NCBI GenBank assembly: GCA_016793465.1
Contig: JAEUJW010000067.1
Location: 310,001 to 374,000, forward strand
Length of the DNA stretch: 64,000 nucleotides
From: Myxococcales bacterium
GTDB lineage: Bacteria; Myxococcota; Polyangia; Nannocystales; Nannocystaceae
Reading direction: 5' to 3'
Shown piece by piece: positions 44,547-52,382 of this stretch. Every line of letters begins with the position of its first letter. Positions within the stretch are counted from its first letter, which is position 1. The notes under the pieces are model-generated. The model did not search any database. It saw only the letters and a program-made list of their open reading frames with translations, and was not told where the DNA came from. The position numbers and the translations under genes are program-made.

Positions 44547-45692
44547 ATGGGTCGTCTCGCCTTCCTAACGGTGTCGCTGATCGGGCTGGGAGCCTGTTTT
44601 ACGGGCGGGTTCCTCGACGGCCAGCCGTGTCAGTCGGACGCCGACTGCGGGCCGAAGCTGGCGTGCGAGGCGGGCTACTGCGGGGGGCGGCCGCCGGGGC
44701 TGTCGTCGTCGACGACGTTCGTGCCGACCACCGACCCGACGACGACGGCGCCGTCGACCACGGACGCGTCGACGAGCACGGGGTTCGACCCGACGACGAC
44801 GACGGGCACGACGATGATGGTCGACCCGACGACCGGGTCGTCGTCGACCGGCGACAACACGACCGGGCCGGGCTGCGGCTACGGGCGCTGCGCGGACATC
44901 GACCTGGTGGTGATCGTCGACAACTCGCCGAGCATGAACGACAAGGAGAGCGCGATGCTGCAGGCGCTGGTGTCGTTCCAGGTCAACATCCAGCCGGAGC
45001 TCGAGCAAGCGTGCAGCCTGCACATGGCGGTGATGACCACGGACACCGCCTATCCGTTCAACCCGGTCGAGTGTCAGAAGCCGGGGGCGTTGGTCCAGCG
45101 CAACTTCAACGGCGAGGAGTGCATGACCGCGGAGGGCCACCCGTACGCGACGCTGGCCGACATCGACAACCCGGTGCCGCTGCTGTGCCTGATCCAGGTC
45201 GGGGCGATGGGCGCGGACGACGAGCGGCCGGTCGAGATGATGTTCGAGATGTTCAACCCCACGGTCAACGGCGCCGACAAGTGCAACGAGGGCTTCATCC
45301 GCAAGGACTCGCAGCTGATGGTCGTGCTGGCGACCGACGAGGACGACGACAAGAACGACGCGCAGGGCCACAGCGGGTCGCTGCAGCCGGCGTCGATCTG
45401 GTACGACGGGCTGGTCGCGCTGAAGCCGGAGAAGGACATGCTGATGATCGGGCTGCTCGGCGACGACGACCAGTCGATGACGGACTGCGCGTGGGACCCG
45501 ACGATGACGGTGATGTACCCCGACGGCAAGGGCGCGGAGCCGGCGACCAACCTGAAGGCGCAGCTGTTCAACAAGTTCTCCGAGGAGCACAGGGCCATCG
45601 GTCCGCTGTGCGTGCCGCAACAGGACGGGATCTACGACCCGCTGATCATGGAGATCCGCGACAAGCTGCGCGCGATGTGTGAAGTGGAGTGA
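44547..45692 (+). CDS. lipoprotein with von Willebrand A-like domain
   Basis: 381 residues. Signal MGRLAFLTVSLIGLGAC. A Cys-rich segment (CQSDADCGPKLACEAGYC) precedes a Thr/Ser/Asp/Gly linker (about 55-110). The VWA-like domain starts DIDLVVIVDNSPSMNDKE with D-x-S-x-S metal site; VVLATDEDDDKND is a later acidic loop. Cysteines are scattered through the domain. Related myxobacterial proteins are surface lipoproteins of unknown ligand. Confidence 0.75.
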   Translation: MGRLAFLTVSLIGLGACFTGGFLDGQPCQSDADCGPKLACEAGYCGGRPPGLSSSTTFVPTTDPTTTAPSTTDASTSTGFDPTTTTGTTMMVDPTTGSSSTGDNTTGPGCGYGRCADIDLVVIVDNSPSMNDKESAMLQALVSFQVNIQPELEQACSLHMAVMTTDTAYPFNPVECQKPGALVQRNFNGEECMTAEGHPYATLADIDNPVPLLCLIQVGAMGADDERPVEMMFEMFNPTVNGADKCNEGFIRKDSQLMVVLATDEDDDKNDAQGHSGSLQPASIWYDGLVALKPEKDMLMIGLLGDDDQSMTDCAWDPTMTVMYPDGKGAEPATNLKAQLFNKFSEEHRAIGPLCVPQQDGIYDPLIMEIRDKLRAMCEVE

Positions 45693-45846
45693 CGCTGCCC
45701 TGGCGCCGGGCGCGGCGGGCCTCGTGACGCGGGGCAGCGGGGCGGCGCGAGGTCGCGCGGGGACGTGTGATTAATGGACGTGGCCGCGTGGCCGCGGGCC
45801 CGGGGCGCTGGCCCGGGGCCGGGGGGATTTCCGCTATAGTCCGGGC

Positions 45847-47409
45847 GTGGGTTCGGGAGGTACGACGCTCGAGGAGCACCGCGACAACCTCGCGTCCAAG
45901 CCGGACGATCAACCGACGCGGCAGTCGATGGCGAGCGCCCCGGGGGCCCACGAGCACATGGCCGAGGCGGCGGCGATCGTGCGCGAGGGCGACGTGCTGC
46001 AGGACCGCTACCGCGTGCAGCAGCGCATCGGCAAGGGCGGCATGGGCGAGGTGTACCTCGCCGAGCACGTGGCGATCGGTCGCAAGGTCGCGATCAAGAT
46101 CCTGCTCGGCAACCCGACCGACCGCCCCGAGATGGCGCGGCGCTTCCTGAAGGAGGCCAAGACGGCGTCGAAGCTGCGCCACGCGAACGTGGTCGACATC
46201 ATCGACTTCGGGCACATCGACGCCGAGGGCCACACGCCGTTCTTCGTGATGGAGTACCTCGAGGGCCGCGACCTCAAGGCGGTCCTGAAGGAGGAGAAGG
46301 TGCTGCCGTGGCCGCGGGTGCGGGACATCGCCCTGCAGATCTGCGCGGGCCTCGGGGTGGCGCACCAGCAGGGCTTTATCCACCGCGACCTGAAGCCGGA
46401 CAACGTCTACCTGATCCGCGAGAACGGGCGCGAGCACGTCAAGCTGCTCGACTTCGGCATCTCGAAGGCGATCAACGACGAGGCGCACGACACCACCCAG
46501 ACCGGCGTGCTGCTCGGCACGCCGGAGTACATGTCGCCGGAGCAGGCGCAGGACCAGCAGCTCGACGCGCGCTCGGACATCTACGCGCTCGGGGTGATCC
46601 TGTACCGCATGGTGGTCGGGCGGGTGCCGTTCCAGTCGAAGGCGTTCATGACCGTGCTGGCCAAGCACATCCAGGAGCCGCCGGTGCCGCCGCACGAGGC
46701 CAACCCGGAGGTGTCGATCCCGCCGGGCGTCGAGGCGGTGATCCTGCGCTGCCTGGCGAAGAAGCCGGAGGACCGCTTCCAGTCGGCGGAGGCGCTGGCG
46801 GAGGCGCTGCAGGGCGCGGAGCGGGCCCCGGGCATCGGCAGCAAGCCGCCGATCGCGGTGCTGGCGACGATCGGCGTGGTGCTGGTGGCGGCGGTGGTGA
46901 TCGCGCTGGCGCTGTTCAACAAGCCGCCGCCGGAGCCGACGCCCGAGCCGACGCCCGAGGTCGTGCCGGTCAAGCAGCCCGAGCCGGAGCCGATCAAGCA
47001 GCCCGAGCCGGAGCCGATCAAGCCCGAGCCGGTGCCGGTCAAGCCCGACCCGCCGCCCGACCCGCCGCCGGATCCGCCGGACACCAAGGAGACCAAGAAG
47101 CCCGACCCGAAGAAGACCCCGAAGGGCGAGCCCAAGAAGGCTGCCCCGAAGGACACGTTGACGGCGGCCGACCTGAAGGCGGGTTTCAAGAGTGCGGCGG
47201 CGGCGGCGTCCGGCTGCGCGGGGGCGCTGCCGGGGACCACGGCGAAGGTCGACATCGTCATCAACACCGCGGGTCAGGTCGAGTCGGCGACGGCGCAGAA
47301 GCCGATCGGCGGCTCGGCGCTCGGGCGCTGCATCGAGAAGGCGGCCCGGACCGGCAAGTTCCCGGCGCTGACCAGGCCGTACAGGACGACGTACCCGTTC
47401 TCGCTGTGA
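45847..47409 (+). CDS. Ser/Thr protein kinase with periplasmic Pro-rich stalk and TonB/AgmX-like C-terminal domain
   Basis: 520 residues from a GTG. Kinase (about 54-325): GKGGMGEVY at 62-70, K84 in VAIKIL, HRDLKPDN from residue 179, DFG from 202, MSPEQAQ. One membrane helix (about 337-358, IAVLATIGVVLVAAVVIALA). Outside, about 85 residues of Pro/Glu/Lys/Asp repeats (PEPEPIKQ type) and a C-terminal domain of about 80 residues (GTTAKVDIVINTAGQVESAT, CIEKAARTGKFPAL) like the C-termini of TonB or AgmX/PglI. So the sensor is periplasmic and may touch the outer membrane. Confidence 0.9.
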   Translation: MGSGGTTLEEHRDNLASKPDDQPTRQSMASAPGAHEHMAEAAAIVREGDVLQDRYRVQQRIGKGGMGEVYLAEHVAIGRKVAIKILLGNPTDRPEMARRFLKEAKTASKLRHANVVDIIDFGHIDAEGHTPFFVMEYLEGRDLKAVLKEEKVLPWPRVRDIALQICAGLGVAHQQGFIHRDLKPDNVYLIRENGREHVKLLDFGISKAINDEAHDTTQTGVLLGTPEYMSPEQAQDQQLDARSDIYALGVILYRMVVGRVPFQSKAFMTVLAKHIQEPPVPPHEANPEVSIPPGVEAVILRCLAKKPEDRFQSAEALAEALQGAERAPGIGSKPPIAVLATIGVVLVAAVVIALALFNKPPPEPTPEPTPEVVPVKQPEPEPIKQPEPEPIKPEPVPVKPDPPPDPPPDPPDTKETKKPDPKKTPKGEPKKAAPKDTLTAADLKAGFKSAAAAASGCAGALPGTTAKVDIVINTAGQVESATAQKPIGGSALGRCIEKAARTGKFPALTRPYRTTYPFSL

Positions 47410-47414
47410 AGCTG

Positions 47415-47430
47415 CGAGCCGTTCGGCTCG
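47415..47430 (+). terminator. hairpin 5 bases after the kinase stop
   Basis: A 7-bp stem CGAGCCG/CGGCTCG with a 2-base loop just after the stop. No clear U-run beyond it. Terminator role is weakly supported. Confidence 0.35.
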
Positions 47431-47455
47431 CGGCTTGTCGGTGTGACGAGCGACT

Positions 47456-47524
47456 CGCGTGGAGGTCACGCGTACGGATGTGACGCGCTCCGCGTGGAGG
47501 TCGCGCGTACGGTGTGACGCGCTT
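47456..47524. repeat. two tandem copies of a 34/35-bp unit
   Basis: The unit begins CGCGTGGAGGTC(A/G)CGCGTA, then CGG and TGTGACGCGCT. Copies at 47456-47490 and 47491-47524, with a degenerate third (about 47525-47555). It lies in the 207-bp gap between converging genes. Confidence 0.65.
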
Positions 47525-47561
47525 CGAGCGCGAAGGTCGACGCGCCCGGTGTCACCGAGGT

Positions 47562-47594
47562 CGGGCCTTCAGGCCCGATCGGCCGCAGGCCGAC
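47562..47594 (-). terminator. double hairpin after the prolyl iminopeptidase pair
   Basis: Two adjacent stems, CGGGCCT/AGGCCCG (47562-47577) and TCGGCC/GGCCGA (47579-47594), start about 22 bases past the minus-strand stop. Without a U-run they may stabilise the 3' end or stop polymerase. Confidence 0.45.
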
Positions 47595-47616
47595 CCAGGC
47601 CCACAGGGCCGTGGAG

Positions 47617-48624
47617 CTAGACCAGGCGGTAGCGGTCGGTGGCGGCGCGCAGGGCGGCGGCGATGCCGGGTTCGAACGCCGAGTGGCCGCTGTCGGGCAC
47701 GATCACCAGCTCGCTGGCGGGCAGGTGGCGGTGCAGCGTCCAGGCGTTCTCGACCGGGCAGATGATGTCGTAGCGGCCGTGCACGATGGTGGTCGGGATG
47801 TGCTGGATGCGGGCGGTGTCGTCGAGCAGCTGGCGCTCGTGCTGCAGGAAGCCGCGGTGGAAGAAGTAGTGGCACTCGATGCGCGAGAAGGCGCTGGTGA
47901 AGTTGCGGTCGTCGCAGTGGGCGATGGCGGCGGCGTCGGGCAAGAGGGTGGCGACGCGCGACTCCCACAGGCTCCACGCCTTGGCGGCGGCGGCCCGCAC
48001 GTCGGCGTTCTCGCTGGTCAGGCGCTTGTAGTAGGCGGCGACGAGGTCGAAGCGCTCCTGCTCGGGGATGACGGCGACGAACTGCTCCCAGGCGTCGGGG
48101 AACAGCATGCGGGTGCCGCGGCCGTAGAACCACTCGGCCTCGCGCTCGGTGAACATGAAGATGCCGCGGAGCACGAGCTCGGTGACGCGGTCGGGGTGGG
48201 ACTCGGCGTAGGCGACGCCGAGGGTGCTGCCCCACGAGCCGCCGAACACCTGCCAGCGGTCGATGCAGAGGTACTCGCGGAGGGCCTCGATGTCGTCGAC
48301 GAGGTGCCAGGTGGTGTTGTCCTCGAGCGAGGCGAACGGCTCGCTCTGGCCGCAGCCGCGCTGGTCGAACAGGATGATGCGGTAGGCGGAGGGGTCGAAG
48401 AACCGGCGGTGCTTGGGGTCGGTGCCGCCGCCGGGGCCGCCGTGGAGGAACACCACCGGCTTGCCGCTCGGGTTGCCGGACTCCTCGAAGTAGAGGTCGT
48501 GCTTGTGGCTGACCTGCAGGCGCCCGAGGTGGTAGGGCTCGATCGGCGGGTAGAGGCAGCGCAGCGGGTCGGGGGACGAGGTGGCCGCGTCGAAGGCTGA
48601 GGAGGAGGAGTTGCGGGTGGCCAT
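47617..48624 (-). CDS. pip: prolyl iminopeptidase (copy B)
   Basis: 335 residues. An extra 25-residue Ser/Ala-rich N-terminus precedes LYPPIEPYHLGRLQVSHKHD. Alpha/beta hydrolase with oxyanion loop VVFLHGGPGGGTDP, nucleophile Ser in VFGGSWGSTLGVAYAE, Asp in IVHGRYDIICPVENAW and His in PDSGHSAFEPG. It cleaves N-terminal proline from peptides. It lies 14 bp downstream of a close paralogue in the same direction. Confidence 0.9.
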   Translation of the reverse strand: MATRNSSSSAFDAATSSPDPLRCLYPPIEPYHLGRLQVSHKHDLYFEESGNPSGKPVVFLHGGPGGGTDPKHRRFFDPSAYRIILFDQRGCGQSEPFASLEDNTTWHLVDDIEALREYLCIDRWQVFGGSWGSTLGVAYAESHPDRVTELVLRGIFMFTEREAEWFYGRGTRMLFPDAWEQFVAVIPEQERFDLVAAYYKRLTSENADVRAAAAKAWSLWESRVATLLPDAAAIAHCDDRNFTSAFSRIECHYFFHRGFLQHERQLLDDTARIQHIPTTIVHGRYDIICPVENAWTLHRHLPASELVIVPDSGHSAFEPGIAAALRAATDRYRLV

Positions 48625-48638
48625 GAGGGAGCCTCGGA

Positions 48639-49589
48639 CTAGCGGAAGCGGTCGGTGGCGGACACGAGCTCGTGGATCGTGCCGGGTTCGAAGGCGGAGT
48701 GGCCGGCGTCGTCGACGATGCGCAGGTCGGCCTCGGGCCAGGCGCGGTGCAGCTGCCAGGCGCTGTGCAGCGGGCAGACCACGTCGTAGCGGCCCTGCAC
48801 GATCACGCCCGGGATCTGGCGCAGGCGGCCGACGTTCTCGAGCAGCTGCTGCTCGCGCTCGAGGAAGCCGCGGTGCACGAAGTAGTGGCACTCGATGCGG
48901 GCGAACGCGAGGCTGAAGGCGTCCTGCGCGGCGTGCTGGACGTGCTCGGGGCGCTGCACGAGGAAGCTCGTCGCGGCCTCCCACACGCTCCAGCGGCGGG
49001 CCGCCTCGGCGCGCAGCTCGGGGTCCTCGCTGGTCAGGCGCCGGTAGTAGGCCTTCATCATGTCGCCCTGCTCGGGCTCGGGGATGAAGTCCCAGTAGGG
49101 CTCCCAGGCGTCGGGGAAGATGGCGGAGGCGCCGTCCTGGTAGAACCACAGCAGCTCGCTGCGGCGGAGCAGGAAGATCCCGCGGAGCACGAGCTCGCTG
49201 ACGCGCTTGGGGTGGGTCTCGGCGTAGGCGAGCGCGAGCGTGCTGCCCCACGAGCCGCCGAACACCTGCCAGCGCTCGACGCCGAGGTGGACGCGGAGCT
49301 TCTCCATGTCGGCGACGAGGTCCCAGGTGGTGTTGTCCTTCAGCTCGGCGTGCGGGGTGCTCTTGCCGCAGCCGCGCTGGTCGAACAGGACGATGCGGTA
49401 GGCCGAGGGGTCGAAGAACCGCCGCTGCTTGGGGTCGGTGCCGCCGCCAGGTCCGCCGTGGAGGAACACCACCGGCTTGCCGCGCGGGTTGCCCGATTCT
49501 TCGAAGTACACGCGGTGGAGCGGGGAGACCTGCAACATGCCGGTGTTGTACGGCTCGATCTCGGGGTAGAGCGCGCGGCGCGGGGGCAT
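48639..49589 (-). CDS. pip: prolyl iminopeptidase (copy A)
   Basis: 316 residues from MPPRRALYPEIEPYNTGMLQ. All catalytic elements of the family are intact: HGGPGGGTDP, GGSWGSTLALAYAE, QGRYDVVCPLHSAW and DDAGHSAFEPG. It resembles copy B throughout but differs clearly in the cap region, so the duplication is not recent. Two pip genes in tandem suggest different peptide preferences. Confidence 0.9.
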   Translation of the reverse strand: MPPRRALYPEIEPYNTGMLQVSPLHRVYFEESGNPRGKPVVFLHGGPGGGTDPKQRRFFDPSAYRIVLFDQRGCGKSTPHAELKDNTTWDLVADMEKLRVHLGVERWQVFGGSWGSTLALAYAETHPKRVSELVLRGIFLLRRSELLWFYQDGASAIFPDAWEPYWDFIPEPEQGDMMKAYYRRLTSEDPELRAEAARRWSVWEAATSFLVQRPEHVQHAAQDAFSLAFARIECHYFVHRGFLEREQQLLENVGRLRQIPGVIVQGRYDVVCPLHSAWQLHRAWPEADLRIVDDAGHSAFEPGTIHELVSATDRFR

Positions 49590-49811
49590 CGGGCGCAACG
49601 ATGACAAAGGCCGCGCATGGCGTAAAGCGGCGGTCTGTGGGCGGGTATGGCTCCATGCGTGAGATCGGCGCGGCCGCGGCCGCCGGCGTGGTGTCCCGCA
49701 CGCGCCCGCGCGCGGCCGGGGAGGCGCGGGCGTGGACAACTGACGCGACGTGTGACGCGGGTGGCCCCTGACGGCTGTTGATACGATGCGGCCCGGTAGG
49801 AGATCCCGTCC

Positions 49812-52220
49812 TTGCGCCCACGTCTCACCCTGTCCCTCGCCCTGCTCCTCGTCGCCTGCGCCCACGGTCGCGACCCCTACGCGGCCACCGACAACACCCT
49901 CGGGCTCGACCGCGTGGTGCTCTACCGCAACGGCATCGGCTACTTCGAGCGCTCGGGCGAGGTCGACGGCGAGGTGCTGACGATCAAGGTGCGCAAGGAC
50001 CAGATCAACGACCTGCTGAAGAGCCTGACGGTGGTCGACCGCAAGAGCGGGCAGGCGGTCAGCGTGTCGATGCCGCTCGACCCCCAGACGTGGGCCAACG
50101 CCGCGCTGGCGACCCTGTCGCCGGGCCAGGGCAGCCTGGCCGAGGTGCTCGACGCGCTGCGCGGCACCGACGTGGTGCTGGGCACCACGCAGGGCAAGAT
50201 CCGCGGGCGCATCGTCATGGTCGAGCGCATCCTCGACGAGCCCGACCCGTCGCCGCCGGCGCACAGCGAGCGTCAGCCGGACCCGAAGGGCGGGTCGCGC
50301 GACTGGAAGGTGACGCTGCTCGACGGCAAGCAGCTGCGCACGGTCCGCCTGTCGAAGGTCAAGACGGTCGCGCTGCGCGACGGCGACCTGGCGCTGCAGT
50401 TCCACCGCAGCCTCGACGCGACGGCCGGCGAGGGCATGTTCCAGCAGGTCGCGGTCGACATCCGCCTGGCGGGGGCGAAGGCGCATGACCTCTCGGTCAG
50501 CTACGTGGTGGCCGCGCCGATGTGGAAGCCGACCTACCGCGTGGTCCTGCCGGAGGACGGCAAGGGCAAGAGCCTGCTGCAGGGCTGGGCGGTGGTCGAC
50601 AACACCAGCGGCGAGGACTGGTCGAAGGTGACGATGAGCCTGACGTCGGGCGCGCCGATCGCGTTCCGCTACGACCTGCACACCCCGCGGGTCGTGCCGC
50701 GCACCGACCTCACGGGCAGCGGGGTCGAGAAGCGGGCGGCGGTGGCGCTCGGCGAGACCAGCTACGGCGCGGCCGGGCCCGACCGCGACGCCGACGGCAT
50801 CGCCGACGCCAGCGACAAGTGCCCCGACCAGGTCGAGTCGTACAACGGCATGATGGACGAGGACGGCTGCCCGGACGCGATGCCGAGCGGGGCGGCGGCG
50901 CCGGCGGGGTACGACGAGCTGGCGAAGGCGGAGGAGGCCGACGACGCGTGGGGCGAGGCGGAGCGGGTGGCCACGAAGTCGAAGAAGAAGGACGCCAAGC
51001 CGAGCCCGGCGCGGCGGGCTGCGACCGGCGCGGGCCGGGCCAGCGCGGGGCCGATGGACTACTACGACGCGCCGGCGGCCGCGCCGGCGCCGGCGGCCGC
51101 GCCGCCGCCGCCGCCGGCGGTCGACCTCGAGTCGCTGCGGCGCAGCACGCAGGCCAACGCGCGGGCCAAGAGCGTCAGCGGGCTCAATCGCTTCGACCTG
51201 CAGAACCGGGTGACGGTGCCCGACGGCACGTCGACGATGGTGGCGGTGATCAACCAGGACGTCGACGCCGAGCAGACGTTCCTGTTCCGCCCGGGCGGCG
51301 CGGGCGCGGGCTACGAGCAGAACCCGTACCGCGTGATCCGTTTTAAAAACAACACGCCGTTCGTGCTCGAGCCGGGGCCGATCAGCATCTACACCGGCGG
51401 CAGCTTCGTCGGCGAGGGCATCTCGGAGGCGGTCGGGACCAACACGAGCACGACCATCCCGTTCGCGGTCGAGCCGGGGGTGCTGGTCACGTCGACGGCG
51501 CAGTACACCGGCGAGGACATGCGCCTGGTGCGGATCGTGCGCGGGGTGATCGAGGTCGAGAACTTCCAGCGCATGACGACCACGTGGTCGGCCAAGGGCG
51601 AGCCGAGCGGGCAGGGCTTCACGGTGCTGGTGCGCCACGCCAAGCAGGGCGGCAGCTACACGCTGCGCAGCCAGATCGAGGGGGCCGAGGAGCTGCCCGA
51701 CGCCTACCTCATCCCGGTCAAGGTGGCGCCGAACCAGACCACCGGCGCGGTGGAGGTGGTCGAGCAGACGCCGTCGCGGACGACGCTGACGATCTGGGAC
51801 GGGCGCGTGCCGCCGCTGTTCGACACCGTGCTGAAGCTGCCGAACCTCGACGCGGCCACGCGGGCCAAGCTCCAGCCGCTGATCGCGCTGCGCCAGGAGA
51901 TCGGGCGCATCGACACCGAGCTCGACGGGCTCCAGCGCCAGCAGGCCGAGCTCGACGAGCGGGCGGCGGAGACGCGCGAGAACCTCGAGGCGATCAAGAA
52001 GGACCCGCGAGCCGGGGACCTGCGCGGCCGCCTCAGCAAGCGCCTCGAGGAGTTCACCAGGGACGCCGACAAGCTCGGGCGCACGATGGTCGAGCTGCAG
52101 TCGAAGCGGCTCGAGAAGAAGATCGAGCTCGAGGACATGCTGCAGGGGCTCGACCTGACCATGCCCGAGCCGCCCGCGAACTCGCCCGCCGGCAAATCCA
52201 GCAAGGAGCCGGGCAAGTAG
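49812..52220 (+). CDS. DUF4139-type lipoprotein with thrombospondin-3-like insert
   Basis: 802 residues from a TTG start with AGGAGAT before it. Lipobox LLVAC. N-terminal YRNGIGYFERSGEVDG resembles the DUF4140/4139 family of envelope proteins. At about residue 318 a thrombospondin type 3-like calcium motif (DRDADGIADASDKCP, then DEDGCPD) is inserted, then a low-complexity Ala/Pro/Lys stretch (about 370-440). The second half (about 450-680) is beta-rich; a coiled coil closes the chain (about 690-780). Function unknown. Confidence 0.7.
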   Translation: MRPRLTLSLALLLVACAHGRDPYAATDNTLGLDRVVLYRNGIGYFERSGEVDGEVLTIKVRKDQINDLLKSLTVVDRKSGQAVSVSMPLDPQTWANAALATLSPGQGSLAEVLDALRGTDVVLGTTQGKIRGRIVMVERILDEPDPSPPAHSERQPDPKGGSRDWKVTLLDGKQLRTVRLSKVKTVALRDGDLALQFHRSLDATAGEGMFQQVAVDIRLAGAKAHDLSVSYVVAAPMWKPTYRVVLPEDGKGKSLLQGWAVVDNTSGEDWSKVTMSLTSGAPIAFRYDLHTPRVVPRTDLTGSGVEKRAAVALGETSYGAAGPDRDADGIADASDKCPDQVESYNGMMDEDGCPDAMPSGAAAPAGYDELAKAEEADDAWGEAERVATKSKKKDAKPSPARRAATGAGRASAGPMDYYDAPAAAPAPAAAPPPPPAVDLESLRRSTQANARAKSVSGLNRFDLQNRVTVPDGTSTMVAVINQDVDAEQTFLFRPGGAGAGYEQNPYRVIRFKNNTPFVLEPGPISIYTGGSFVGEGISEAVGTNTSTTIPFAVEPGVLVTSTAQYTGEDMRLVRIVRGVIEVENFQRMTTTWSAKGEPSGQGFTVLVRHAKQGGSYTLRSQIEGAEELPDAYLIPVKVAPNQTTGAVEVVEQTPSRTTLTIWDGRVPPLFDTVLKLPNLDAATRAKLQPLIALRQEIGRIDTELDGLQRQQAELDERAAETRENLEAIKKDPRAGDLRGRLSKRLEEFTRDADKLGRTMVELQSKRLEKKIELEDMLQGLDLTMPEPPANSPAGKSSKEPGK

Positions 52221-52382
52221 GCGGTGAGGCGAAACGGCGCGCGGGTGCCGAAGGCCTCATGTAGGTGCGGTTCGCCGCGTGTGCCGATCGGTGCGGCGTA
52301 AAGCGCGGCGTACAGGGGGATTGGCGGTTGCCGGCCGCGGCGAATCGGAGGATCCTCGGAGGATGTCCGTGGGCGGGGGGCC

